DNA of 64,000 nt. Source: Afipia sp. (GTDB taxonomy: Bacteria > Pseudomonadota > Alphaproteobacteria > Rhizobiales > Xanthobacteraceae). Location: NCBI GenBank assembly GCA_016201045.1, contig JACQDM010000005.1:164097-228096 (forward strand). Reading direction: 5' to 3'. The notes under the pieces were generated by a model. It was not told the origin of the DNA, did no database searches, and worked only from the letters and a program-made list of their open reading frames with translations. How positions within the stretch are numbered: position 1 is the stretch's first letter; each line of letters opens with the position of its first letter. Positions 8,339 to 17,379 of the stretch are shown in pieces. The translations under genes and the position numbers were made by a program.

Positions 8339-9489
8339 GACACACGCTCCAGAATAGCGGTCGATGCGGCGTGCCGCACGCCGAGCAATCCACCTGTGCC
8401 ATGCGCGACCGCCAGATCGCAGTTCGGCACCTGCACCTTCGGATGCGCCTCGCCGCGCAGCTGCCGCACCGCTTCGATGATTTTGGTGATGCCGCCGCGA
8501 TTGATCGGGTGGTTGTTGCACAGCCCGCCGCCGTCGGTGTTCCACGGCAGCTTGCCGACGCCGGAAATCAGGTTGCCGTCAGCCACGAACTTTCCGCCCT
8601 CGCCCTTTTTGCAAAAGCCTAAATCCTCAAGCTGGATGACGACGGTGATAGTGAAGCTGTCGTAGATCGAAGCGTATTTGATGTCCTTCGGCGTGATGCC
8701 GGCTTCGGCGAACGCAGCAGGTCCGGTACGCACGCCCGCCGAATAGGTCAGATCGAGATTGCGCCCGCCCATCGGTCCCTTGATCGATTCGCCATGCCCG
8801 ATCAGCCGCACCTGCGGCTTCTTCAGTTTCTTCGCGATGTCGGCCGTCGTCACCACGAGCGCACCGCCACCATCCGACACCACACAACAGTCGAGACGAT
8901 GCAGCGGATCGGAAATCAACGGCGAATTGAGAACGTCCTCCACCGTGACGACATCCTTCAGCATCGCATGCGGATTGTATTGCGCGTGATGGGAGGCCGC
9001 GACCTTCACCCACGCAAGCTGCTCGCTGGTGGTACCGAAATCGTGCATGTGGCGCATCGCGCACATGCCGTAGGCGTTGTGCGTGGTCGCGCCGTAAGCT
9101 GCCTCGAAATCGACTTCCGGCCCGGTCGCGCGCGGCGGCATCGGACCTGTGCGCGGCTTGCCCGCAAGCGTAATCAGCGCCACCGAACATTTGCCCGCGG
9201 CGATCGCCTGTGCGGCGTGGCCGAGCGCGATGATGTAGGAGCAGCCGCCGGTCTCGGTTGAATCGAGATGACGCAGCTTCGGCAGGCCGAGATAATCCGC
9301 CATCGCCATCACGCCGCCCGGCGCATCGCCCGCGCAGAAGTAGCCGTCGACGTCGGACCGCGACAGGCCCGCGTCCGCGAGCGCACCCTGTGCGACTTCG
9401 GCGTGCAACTGTCCGGTGGATTTGTCCGGCGCGTGGCGCGTGGGGTGCTCGAAAATCCCCGCGATGTAGGCTTTTCCCCTAATGCTCAA
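8335..9489 (-). CDS. SCP2-type thiolase family protein
   Basis: A 384-residue thiolase-fold enzyme. The nucleophile cysteine is probably in ETGGCSY and the GHP-like element in CNNHPINRGG. At the C-terminal position where biosynthetic thiolases have a C-x-G motif it reads AHGTGG. It is thus closer to the lipid-transfer/aldolase-like (Ltp2) group than to a classic acetyltransferase. I chose a TTG start at 9489 because GGAG lies at seven bases. The longer GTG at 9504 has no such site. It is encoded with its DUF35 partner. Confidence 0.85.
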   Translation of the reverse strand: MSIRGKAYIAGIFEHPTRHAPDKSTGQLHAEVAQGALADAGLSRSDVDGYFCAGDAPGGVMAMADYLGLPKLRHLDSTETGGCSYIIALGHAAQAIAAGKCSVALITLAGKPRTGPMPPRATGPEVDFEAAYGATTHNAYGMCAMRHMHDFGTTSEQLAWVKVAASHHAQYNPHAMLKDVVTVEDVLNSPLISDPLHRLDCCVVSDGGGALVVTTADIAKKLKKPQVRLIGHGESIKGPMGGRNLDLTYSAGVRTGPAAFAEAGITPKDIKYASIYDSFTITVVIQLEDLGFCKKGEGGKFVADGNLISGVGKLPWNTDGGGLCNNHPINRGGITKIIEAVRQLRGEAHPKVQVPNCDLAVAHGTGGLLGVRHAASTAILERVS

Positions 9490-9604
9490 CCGTCTTCTCC
9501 GCACGCGCCTCGCCGCGGACTATCAAGCGCGTCGGACGCGGCTTGGCAAGCGTCATCGGTTTCGCACCGCGAACGGAATATCAGGCTTCTGAAAATGCGC
9601 GGCG

Positions 9605-12600
9605 CTACTCCGCGGCGATCTGCGGAGCGACCATCGGCGGCGGGTTGACGAGGTCCCTGGCGAGCTGCTCGTAGCGCGCCTTGGCCTTGGCGATGGACGC
9701 CTCCTTCACCGGGCCGTAGCCGCGAATCTGGTCCGGCAGCGACAAAAGCTCAATCGCGATGTCCGCAGTCTTCGGCGTCAGAAACTTCACCGCCGTCACG
9801 ATGTCCTGCTCGTAGCCCTTGATGAGATTGCGCTCCGTCTTTCGATCCGCGCTGTAGCTGAACGGATCGAACAACGTGCCGCGCAGGAAGCGGAATTTCG
9901 CGAGAATGCCGAACAGTCCCCCGATCCACGATCCGAACGCGCGCTTCTTCGGCCTGCCCTGCGCATCGACGCCCGGCAGCATCGGGGGCGCGAGATTGTA
10001 GGTCAGCTTGAAATTGCCCTCGAAATGCCTGGCGACTTCGGCGGAGAACTTGCCATCCGTAAAGAGCCGCGCAACTTCGTACTCATCTTTATAGGCGAGC
10101 AGCTTGGCGTAGTTGATCGCGACCGCGCGCGGCAGCGCTTCGTCGTAGCCGCCATTCTTCGCAACCCGGCGCACCTGGTCCACGATATTGCGGTAGCGCG
10201 TAGCAAGAGCCTTGTTCTGGTATTTGGTGAGGAATTTCTCGCGATGCGTAATAACTTCGTCGAGCGTCATCTCCTGCAGCGTTTTCGGCGCGACCGCGTC
10301 GTCCTTCATCATCGCAACGACGCGCTTCGGGTCCACCACAAAAAGACGGCCCAGGCGAAACGCCTCGGTGTTCATCTTGATGCCGACGCCGTTGAGTTCG
10401 ATGGCCTGCTCGATGGCGGCAGCGCCGACCGGCAATAGACCCTGCTGATAGGCGTAACCCATCATCATCATGTTGGTGGCGATGGTGTCGCCGAGCAGAT
10501 TTTCGGCGGCATGCGTGAAATCGACGAAGGCGGAATCCTTGCGCAGCGCATTTTCGAGAACGAGGTTCACCTTGCCGCGCTGGAAGTTGAAGTCGCGGTT
10601 GTGAATGAAGTCCGCAATCGGAATGAGATGGGTGTTGACGATGCCGCGCGTGCGCGTCGACTCGCAAAGCGAAATCGTTTCCTTGGCGATGGCGACGACT
10701 TCATCTGCCGCCATCAGAAGGTCCGCCGTTCCGGTGACAATGCGCGAACACGTCACGTCTTCGGTGTTCTGCGACAGCCGCACGTGACTGAGAACCGCAC
10801 CACCTTTTTGCGCCAGCCCCGAAATATCGAGGATCATGCTGGCCTTGCCTTCGATATGCGCCGCCATGCCGAGCAATGCACCGATGGTGAGCACGCCCGT
10901 GCCGCCGACACCGCCGACCGCGATGTTGTAGGGCTTGTCGAGCGAAGGCTTCGATGCGGGCTCTGGAAATTCGCCGAGATCGCCGAGATCGACCGGCGCG
11001 CGCTTTCTTAAGGCGCCGCCCTCGATGGTGACGAAAGAGGGACAGAATCCCTTCAGGCAGGAATAGTCCTTGTTGCAGCTCGACTGGTTGATCTCGCGCT
11101 TGCGGCCGAATTCGGTTTCCAAGGGCTCGACCGAAATGCAGTTCGACTGCACCGAGCAATCGCCGCAGCCTTCGCAGACAGCGGCGTTGATCATCACCCG
11201 CTTGTTGGGATCTTCCATCGTTCCGCGTTTGCGGCGGCGGCGCTTTTCGGCGGCGCAGGTCTGCACGAACACGATGGCCGACGCGCCCGGCACCTCGCGC
11301 ACCGTCTTCATGACGTGATCGAGTTCGTCGCGATGCGCGAGCTTGGTGCCCGGCGCAATCGAGTCCGCCGGATAGGAATCGGGATTTTCCGACACCAGCC
11401 AGATTTCGCGGATACCTTCGGAATGAAGCTGGAATGTGATCTGCTGCGGCGACAGTTCGCCGTCGTGGCGCTGGCCGCCGGTCATCGCGACCGCGTCGTT
11501 ATAGAGAATCTTGTAGGTGATGTTGGCTTTCGAGGCGATGGCCTGACGAATGGCGAGCGAACCGGAATGGAAGTACGTGCCGTCGCCGAGATTGGCGAAG
11601 ATGTGCTTCTCGTTGGTGAACGGCGCGATACCGACCCACGGCACGCCCTCGCCGCCCATATGCGTGAACGTCTCGGTCGAGCGATCCATCCACAGCGCCA
11701 TGAAGTGACAGCCGATGCCGGCCATCGCGCGGCTGCCTTCGGGCACCTTAGTCGAGGTGTTGTGCGGGCAGCCGGAGCAGAAATACGGCGTGCGCGTCAC
11801 CGGCGTCACCACCTGCACCTGCGACGCCTGACGGCCATTGAACCAGTCGACCTTGTTGCGCAGCATGGTGACGATCTCGGGATTGAGATCGAGCAGCAGC
11901 AGGCGTTCGGTGAGCGAACTCGCGAGCGAAGCGACCGTCAATTCTTCCGCGAACGGCAGGAAGCGCTTGTCGTGATGGTCCATCTTGCCGACGATGCGCG
12001 GGCGCACGTCGTCGCGCCAATTGAACAATTCCTGCTTCACCTGGTTTTCGACGATCTCGCGGCGCTCTTCGATGATGAAAATTTCTTCGAGCCCGACCGC
12101 GAACTGGCGCACGCCTTCCGGCTCGAGCGGCCAGGGCATGCCGATCTTATAAAGACGCAATCCGATTTTCGCCGCGATCTCCGGCGTGATGCCGAGTTCG
12201 CGCAGCGCCTGACGGATATCCTCGTAGCTCTTGCCCGACGCCATGATGCCGAAACGCGCGTTCGGCGAATCCATCGTCACGCGGTTGATCTTGTTGGCGC
12301 GCGCGAAAGCGATCGCGGCGAAGCCTTTGTAATCCTGCAGGCGCTTGTCCTGCGCGAAGCGGTCGTCCGGCCAGCGCAGGTTCAGCCCGCCCGGCGGCAG
12401 TTCGAAATCCGGTGGGATGATAAAGGGCGTCATCTCGTCGTTGAGATTGATCTCGGCAGTGGTCTCGACGGTCTCGGTGATGACCTTCATGCCGACCCAG
12501 CAACCCGAGTATCGCGACATTGCAATGCCGAGCAGACCCATTGCGATGATTTCGTGGATCGAGGACGGATAGAGATACGGCATCAGCGCCGACATGAAGG

Positions 12601-13090
12601 CATGATCGGACTGATGCGGCACGGTGGAAGATTTCGCGCCGTGATCGTCGCCGGCCAGACACAGCACGCCGCCATTCTTCGCGGAGCCTGCCGCGTTGCC
12701 GTGACGGAAAACGTCGCCGCAACGATCGACGCCCGGACCCTTGCCGTACCAGATGCCGGTGATGCCATCGAACTTCGCGCCGGGCGACAGATTGAGCTGC
12801 TGCGAACCCCAGATCGCGGTGGCCGCAAGATCCTCGTTCACGCCGGGCTGGAACTTGATGTTGTATTGTTCGAGATGTTTTCGCGCGGCGAAGAGCTGCT
12901 GGTCGTATCCGCCGAGCGGTGAGCCGCGATAGCCAGTGACGAATGCCGCCGTATTGAGGCCCATTGCGCGGTCGCGCCGCACCTGCGCCATCGGCAGGCG
13001 CACCAGCGCCTGAATGCCGGTGAGAAAAACGTGCCCAGAGGCCTGCGTATATTTCTGGTCGAGACTGATCGGCCCTTGGTTGATTCCCAT
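9605..13090 (-). CDS. Indolepyruvate:ferredoxin oxidoreductase family protein (fused subunits)
   Basis: A 1161-residue cytoplasmic enzyme that oxidatively decarboxylates aryl- or branched 2-oxoacids to acyl-CoA with ferredoxin. The N-terminal half is the TPP-dependent part, with CSGCPHN near residue 438 and NLGDGTYFHSG downstream. A cysteine-rich stretch near 637-690 (CEGCGDC, then CNKDYSCLKGFCPS) would hold FeS clusters. The gamma-type domain starts near 723 (GGVGGTGVLTIG). The length fits the fused proteobacterial form. It is 115 bp upstream of the thiolase and reads in the same direction, so it may feed acyl-CoA into the cluster. Confidence 0.93.
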   Translation of the reverse strand: MGINQGPISLDQKYTQASGHVFLTGIQALVRLPMAQVRRDRAMGLNTAAFVTGYRGSPLGGYDQQLFAARKHLEQYNIKFQPGVNEDLAATAIWGSQQLNLSPGAKFDGITGIWYGKGPGVDRCGDVFRHGNAAGSAKNGGVLCLAGDDHGAKSSTVPHQSDHAFMSALMPYLYPSSIHEIIAMGLLGIAMSRYSGCWVGMKVITETVETTAEINLNDEMTPFIIPPDFELPPGGLNLRWPDDRFAQDKRLQDYKGFAAIAFARANKINRVTMDSPNARFGIMASGKSYEDIRQALRELGITPEIAAKIGLRLYKIGMPWPLEPEGVRQFAVGLEEIFIIEERREIVENQVKQELFNWRDDVRPRIVGKMDHHDKRFLPFAEELTVASLASSLTERLLLLDLNPEIVTMLRNKVDWFNGRQASQVQVVTPVTRTPYFCSGCPHNTSTKVPEGSRAMAGIGCHFMALWMDRSTETFTHMGGEGVPWVGIAPFTNEKHIFANLGDGTYFHSGSLAIRQAIASKANITYKILYNDAVAMTGGQRHDGELSPQQITFQLHSEGIREIWLVSENPDSYPADSIAPGTKLAHRDELDHVMKTVREVPGASAIVFVQTCAAEKRRRRKRGTMEDPNKRVMINAAVCEGCGDCSVQSNCISVEPLETEFGRKREINQSSCNKDYSCLKGFCPSFVTIEGGALRKRAPVDLGDLGEFPEPASKPSLDKPYNIAVGGVGGTGVLTIGALLGMAAHIEGKASMILDISGLAQKGGAVLSHVRLSQNTEDVTCSRIVTGTADLLMAADEVVAIAKETISLCESTRTRGIVNTHLIPIADFIHNRDFNFQRGKVNLVLENALRKDSAFVDFTHAAENLLGDTIATNMMMMGYAYQQGLLPVGAAAIEQAIELNGVGIKMNTEAFRLGRLFVVDPKRVVAMMKDDAVAPKTLQEMTLDEVITHREKFLTKYQNKALATRYRNIVDQVRRVAKNGGYDEALPRAVAINYAKLLAYKDEYEVARLFTDGKFSAEVARHFEGNFKLTYNLAPPMLPGVDAQGRPKKRAFGSWIGGLFGILAKFRFLRGTLFDPFSYSADRKTERNLIKGYEQDIVTAVKFLTPKTADIAIELLSLPDQIRGYGPVKEASIAKAKARYEQLARDLVNPPPMVAPQIAAE

Positions 13091-13401
13091 ATTTCGCCTC
13101 GGTTTGCCCCGGCAGCGCGGGGTCTGTTCTTCCCTGTTGAGAGGCAGTCTAAGCGGCTTTCCGTTTCAAGCGCACCACAATTCGCGCAGGGCAGACCATT
13201 GTTTTATATCGGTTTTTGAGGCGCAATTTTCGGCATCTGCATAGAACTAAACATCGCCGGATGTGTCGCCGCACCGGCATCGGCGGTAACGAGATTTCAG
13301 TCCTCCAAAATTATTGCAGCGCGAAGAAAACCCGTTCCGTGACATTGCAAAATTTTCACCTGCCGCGCCGATTCGTGCATCGCTGCGTCCCGCCTCGCGC
13401 G

Positions 13402-13427
13402 GGAACGCGCGCCGTCCCTCCCCGGTT
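13402..13427 (+). promoter_or_regulatory. Possible EcfG-type stress promoter
   Basis: GGAAC at 13402-13406 is followed after 17 bases by GGTT at 13424-13427. This is one mismatch from the GGAAC-N16/17-CGTT consensus of the alphaproteobacterial general stress sigma factor EcfG. It lies about 60 bp upstream of the ATG at 13489. The rest of the 13091-13488 gap shows no gene that I can support. Confidence 0.4.
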
Positions 13428-13488
13428 GTCCCTGCAACGGTCGCCCCGACGCGACCGCGCATTTGAGAACTAAAGGGAGGATTGCACC

Positions 13489-13758
13489 ATGACGTTTTCA
13501 AGCAATGGCTGGAGTTCGAATCCGGAGCACGATTTCTCGCCGCCGAACCAGACCAGCGACGACTTCGAGTTCAATCAGTCGGGCAAGCCGATCAAGGCCG
13601 TCATCGGCCTCGGTATTCTTGTCGCATTCGGTATCGCGCTGACGTTTTTCCATCCGGCCAGTCACAGCGCGTCGACACCGTCTTCTCCGATGGTGAGCGA
13701 GACAGCGCATCCGGACATCAATAGCGCGCCGGGCCAGACCACGGGTTCGGCGCGATGA
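13489..13758 (+). CDS. Small single-pass membrane protein (tandem copy 1)
   Basis: An 89-residue protein with a polar N-terminus, one hydrophobic helix at about 36-54 (AVIGLGILVAFGIALTFF) and a Ser/Pro-rich tail ending SAPGQTTGSAR. A GGGAGG ribosome site sits eight bases before the ATG. The next gene has the same plan and shares the tail words APGQTTGSA, so the two look like a diverged tandem duplication. No family or function is recognised. An EcfG-like promoter upstream hints at stress control. Confidence 0.65.
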   Translation: MTFSSNGWSSNPEHDFSPPNQTSDDFEFNQSGKPIKAVIGLGILVAFGIALTFFHPASHSASTPSSPMVSETAHPDINSAPGQTTGSAR

Positions 13759-13833
13759 TGCTTGCGCCACGGCGCGGAACAAACCGCTGGCCGTGGCGCT
13801 TGTCTCTTCAAGACAGACCATTGGAGGAATGAC

Positions 13834-14238
13834 ATGCCCATCAACAAGAACGATCCGTATGAATCCGACACCGGGATGCGCCGCCGCGGACAGCAGCGTT
13901 TCGAGGAAGACATGCAGGCCGACCCCGAACTCGCCGAAGGCACCGCGAGCGCCGGGCGCATCGGACTGTTCGCCATCGCGATCCTCGCCATCCTCGGCGC
14001 GGTGTTCTACGGGCTGAACAATCCGTCGATCGCGCCGCAACCTGAGTCAACGGCGCAGACCACGACGACAACCCCGCCGGCCAATACGGCGCAGGCTCCG
14101 ACACCGGCTCCGGGTCAGACCACCGGCTCGGCAACATCGTCGGCTCCGGCGTCGCAGTCGGCGAGTCCGTCGATAAATGCGGCACCGTCGCCATCGAACA
14201 GCGGTACGACACAGTCCGGTCCGCCCGCGAACAACTGA
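13834..14238 (+). CDS. Small single-pass membrane protein (tandem copy 2)
   Basis: A 134-residue protein with a charged N-terminus (RRRGQQRFEEDMQ), one helix at about 48-66 (IGLFAIAILAILGAVFYGL) and a long low-complexity tail of Thr, Pro, Ala, Ser and Gln. The tail contains APGQTTGSAT, as in the preceding gene. The ATG at 13834 has GGAGGA directly upstream. The low-complexity tail is probably periplasmic, given one helix with positive residues before it. Function is unknown. Confidence 0.65.
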   Translation: MPINKNDPYESDTGMRRRGQQRFEEDMQADPELAEGTASAGRIGLFAIAILAILGAVFYGLNNPSIAPQPESTAQTTTTTPPANTAQAPTPAPGQTTGSATSSAPASQSASPSINAAPSPSNSGTTQSGPPANN

Positions 14239-14343
14239 GCCGCGAGGCGTGCAGCCTTGAAGGCCTGGTGCGCGAAGGATGAGAGCGCGCGAAAAGATGC
14301 GGCGGCCATCGCAAGATGATCGCCGCATTTTTACGAATGAATG

Positions 14344-15174
14344 CTAGAACGTTTCGCCGCCGAACTTGCCGTTGATTTCGGCATAGGTCGCCGCATTGGC
14401 GAATTCCGCGAACGAACCCTTCTCCGCAATCTCCCGCGCCGCACGCAGAAATCCGCCCCACGCGGCACGCGCCATCGCACCGCCGACGCTGATGCGCCTC
14501 ACGCCCATATCGGCGATCTCTGCAACCGACGCTCCGCCCGCCGCACCCACCAACAAGTTCACCGGCTTCGGTGCAACGGCCTTGACGATGGCGACGATGT
14601 CGCCTTTGGACTTGATGCCCGGTGCATAGAGACAATCGGCACCCGCATCGGCGTATGCAACGAGCCGCTCGATCGTCGCCTTCAGATCGGGCCGGCCGAT
14701 CAGGTAACTCTCGCAGCGCCCGACCAGCATCACGTTCTGCTTGCTGGCATCGATTGCGGCGCGCGACGCTCGCATGCGCTCGACCGCGAGCTTGAACTCG
14801 TAGAGCGGCTGTCCGGCGTCGCCCGTCGAATCCTCGATGGAAATACCGGCAACACCCGTCGCCACACCGAGCGTGACATTCTTCGCTACAGTTTCGGGAT
14901 CGTCGGCAAAGCCCGCCTCGAAGTCGGCATTCACCGGCAAATCGGTCGCCTCGCTCAGAAGTTTCAGATGATCGCAAATCTGTTCGACGGGCAAATCGTT
15001 GTCCGGCCGGCCGGTCGACCACGCAAAACCGGAACTCGTCGATGCCAGCGCCTTGAAGCCCATTCCGGCGAGAAGTTTTGCGCTACCGACATCCCACGGA
15101 TTGGGAATCACGAAGCAGCCGCTGTCGTGGAGTTTGCGGAAATTGGCTCGTTTCTGCTCGATCGAAAGCGGCAT
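14344..15174 (-). CDS. Isocitrate lyase/PEP mutase family protein
   Basis: A 276-residue TIM-barrel enzyme of the PEP mutase superfamily. Signs are the early IPNPWDVGSA, the substrate-loop region STSSGFAWSTGRPD, then NADFEAGFADD and GISIEDS, which carry the Mg-binding acidic residues. Members cleave 2-methylisocitrate or oxaloacetate, or rearrange P-C bonds. I cannot tell which here. The ATG at 15174 begins the conserved part, and a longer frame to 15306 adds only basic, non-conserved residues. It is divergent from the next gene. Confidence 0.85.
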   Translation of the reverse strand: MPLSIEQKRANFRKLHDSGCFVIPNPWDVGSAKLLAGMGFKALASTSSGFAWSTGRPDNDLPVEQICDHLKLLSEATDLPVNADFEAGFADDPETVAKNVTLGVATGVAGISIEDSTGDAGQPLYEFKLAVERMRASRAAIDASKQNVMLVGRCESYLIGRPDLKATIERLVAYADAGADCLYAPGIKSKGDIVAIVKAVAPKPVNLLVGAAGGASVAEIADMGVRRISVGGAMARAAWGGFLRAAREIAEKGSFAEFANAATYAEINGKFGGETF

Positions 15175-15335
15175 TGAAAATCTCCCCGGTGCCGTGACAT
15201 CGCGCCGCGTTATACGCGAATTGCGGAGCCGATGCCTGTTGACAGTGCGGTCCGAAAATTGGCGTAATCCGCGGGCTTTTGCTTTGCATTTCTTGCTCTT
15301 TTGCAAGCCTCGCTCTTATTATGAATAGGTGGTCC

Positions 15336-16190
15336 ATGTTCCGCAGCGCCTTGATCGCAGCTTTCGCTCTCGTGCCGGTCGCGGCCTCCGCCTATGAGAT
15401 CAAGCCGAAAGTGCCCGATGCGGGATTTTCCGGTAAACTTCTGCCGGACATCGTCGGCCTGTCGAGCAATGTCGAGGGCGGCAAGGCAGCGGCGATTTTC
15501 GAGGCGTATCTGAAAGACCTGCCCGGCGTGAAGCCTGAGGCGACGCAGGAAAAATTCGGCGGCACCAACGTCAGCTATGTGTCGTCCGTGAAATTCGTCT
15601 CGCCTGCGTCGAGCAATCATCCCGGCGAATCGATGTCGGCGATGTTCTCCTCGCCCGCCAGCGCCAACCGCGCCTACTACATTTCGCGCAGCCTCGGTTT
15701 TGCCAACGACAAGCAGCCTTCCAAGCAGGAAATGATCGAGCGCGTCACCGCGAAATACGGAACGCCAACTGCGATTGGCGACGGCAAGGTCTATTACTTC
15801 TATAAGGGCGGCAAGGTGATGTCGGTGAAGGAAAAATACACACCTGCTTCAGCGGTCGATGCGCTGAATGCGCCGCTCAATCCCAAGGCTGCGGTCGCGC
15901 TCAACGATGCGAACGGGCGCGGAAGCTGCGTCGCCATGCTCAAGCGCGCGGAGGCGACCGACAAGACGCTGCCGAAATTGGCTGACGACGCCAAGGCCGC
16001 CAACTGCGACGGCCTCGTTGCGGTCGAGATCACCAACGGCATTACGACCGACCGCGTCGGCAAGGCGGATTTCACGCTGATCGATTTCAAGGAAATCGCG
16101 AGCGCCGCCAAGATCGATGCCGACGCCTTCGCCGCCGAAAAGAACGAAAAGCTCAACAAGACGCCGATGGGCAACTCGCCAAAACTTTAG
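15336..16190 (+). CDS. Secreted protein, unknown function
   Basis: A protein of about 284 residues with a clear signal peptide (MFRSALIAAFALVPVAASA, then YEIKPK). The mature part has no cysteine-rich or membrane segment until a single C in GSCVAM, and it is otherwise an alpha/beta soluble sequence. I do not recognise a domain. The start at 15336 gives the cleanest signal peptide and has AGGTGG just upstream. An in-frame ATG also exists at 15321. The product is probably periplasmic. Confidence 0.75.
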   Translation: MFRSALIAAFALVPVAASAYEIKPKVPDAGFSGKLLPDIVGLSSNVEGGKAAAIFEAYLKDLPGVKPEATQEKFGGTNVSYVSSVKFVSPASSNHPGESMSAMFSSPASANRAYYISRSLGFANDKQPSKQEMIERVTAKYGTPTAIGDGKVYYFYKGGKVMSVKEKYTPASAVDALNAPLNPKAAVALNDANGRGSCVAMLKRAEATDKTLPKLADDAKAANCDGLVAVEITNGITTDRVGKADFTLIDFKEIASAAKIDADAFAAEKNEKLNKTPMGNSPKL

Positions 16191-16193
16191 GCG

Positions 16194-16406
16194 CTACACG
16201 CCTCTGAACAGCACGCCGACGGCCAGCACGACATAAGCGATGGCGAGCACATCGAACACGCGCGCGGCGTTGACGATCGGCACGCGCACGCCCGCGTAGT
16301 GCATGAAGAACGCGACCAGCGCGAGCACGATGGAAATCAGGAAGAATGCAATGGACGGCGGCGTCAGCACGAACCAGCTCGTGCGGCGGCGATAGGCGTA
16401 AGCCAT
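16194..16406 (-). CDS. Small two-helix membrane protein
   Basis: A 70-residue protein starting MAYAYRRRTSWFVL with two hydrophobic helices at about 12-38 and 47-67, the second ending in FRGV. The basic N-terminus suggests the N-terminus is cytoplasmic. An extended frame to 16523 lacks a ribosome site and changes composition, so the ATG at 16406 (AGGAGGCC upstream on the reverse strand) is chosen. It converges with the secreted protein gene, with only three bases between stops. Function unknown. Confidence 0.65.
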   Translation of the reverse strand: MAYAYRRRTSWFVLTPPSIAFFLISIVLALVAFFMHYAGVRVPIVNAARVFDVLAIAYVVLAVGVLFRGV

Positions 16407-16501
16407 GACGGCCTCCTCAGGCGTTTGAATCGAATGACGCTCGACAACGCGCGGAAACCCGAAAAGTTCGAGGGCGACGCTTTCGCGCCGCCCTCTTGCG
16501 A

Positions 16502-16828
16502 TTACCAGTAACGGCGGCGCCAATAGCGGCGGCGCCAGTATCTGCGTCTCACGCCCCAGAACCGGCGGCGGTGCCAGCTGCGGCGATAACCCCAGAAGCG
16601 GCGGCGGCGATAGCCCCAGTGCCTGCGGCGGCCCCAGCGCACGTCCTCGACATGCGCCGCGTCGAGATCGTGCTGGTCGGCCAGCGCCGGTTGAGCGCCT
16701 TCCTTCGGATGCGGCGCGTCGTCGATCAGATTTTGCGGGGCCAAAGGCGCGGCTTTGGCGGCGGCGGCGAATGCGGCGGTGCCGATTGCGACACCGAAGG
16801 CAGCTTTCAGGAATTCCCGGCGTTCCAT
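16502..16828 (-). CDS. Tat-signal protein with Arg/Trp/Tyr-rich tail
   Basis: A 108-residue protein. The N-terminus MERREFLKAAFGVAIGTAAF is a twin-arginine signal (RREFLK), so export in a folded state is predicted. After about residue 60 the sequence becomes a tail of repeated Arg-Arg-x-W/Y units (WGYRRRRFWGYRRSW, then several RRRYW), ending at the last codons. Such tails are seen in small bradyrhizobial exported proteins of unknown function. The tail is very basic and aromatic and may bind polyanions such as the cell surface or heme. This is inference. Confidence 0.75.
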   Translation of the reverse strand: MERREFLKAAFGVAIGTAAFAAAAKAAPLAPQNLIDDAPHPKEGAQPALADQHDLDAAHVEDVRWGRRRHWGYRRRRFWGYRRSWHRRRFWGVRRRYWRRRYWRRRYW

Positions 16829-16919
16829 GCTCTCTCCTCCGTTCCGGCTGACGTGTCTTTTGATGACGCGCCAGCCTGTCGCAGGTTGCATGAACGCAAA
16901 CTGAATTCGCCGTTCAGCT

Positions 16920-17354
16920 TCACTGCTGTTGTTTCATCTTCTGCATTTCCTTCAGCATCTCGATCGACTGCTGTTGCATCTTCTTGATCAGCGCGTCGGA
17001 GTCCTCGTCGTCCGCCTTTTCCCTGGCCTTCTGCTCCTCAGGCGAGATCGGCGTGCCTTCCGGATCGCGGCAGTTCACTTCCTGCGCCTTGATGCCGGTC
17101 CACGGCGCGCCGTCGGCGCTCTCGGTGCACATCACGAGGTCCTTGGAGCCGGGCGGCACCACCTTGACGCAGACGACGGTGCCGATGCCGCTTTTGATCG
17201 CCATGTTGCAGTTGACCTCGCACTGCATGGCTTTCGGCCCGGCATTCGTAAAGGCGACAGTGACGACGCCCTTGTCGAACTTGCAGGTTGCGGTCGCGTC
17301 CGCAAACGCAGGCGTTGCGGCCATCAAAAAAATCATCGCAAAAATTCGGCGCAT
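16920..17354 (-). CDS. Secreted cysteine-containing protein, unknown
   Basis: A 144-residue protein with a signal peptide (MRRIFAMIFLMAATPAFA). The mature part contains C in ATCKF, then MQCEVNCNM, VVCVKV, MCTES and NCRD, which suggests disulfides. The C-terminal third is a charged helix (EEQKAREKADDEDSD...) ending MKQQQ. No family is recognised. It is read in the same direction as, and lies 25 bp downstream of, the hydrolase-like gene at 17380-18078, so the two may form an operon. Confidence 0.7.
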   Translation of the reverse strand: MRRIFAMIFLMAATPAFADATATCKFDKGVVTVAFTNAGPKAMQCEVNCNMAIKSGIGTVVCVKVVPPGSKDLVMCTESADGAPWTGIKAQEVNCRDPEGTPISPEEQKAREKADDEDSDALIKKMQQQSIEMLKEMQKMKQQQ

Positions 17355-17379
17355 GAAAATTCCTTTCTTGAAAATGAAA

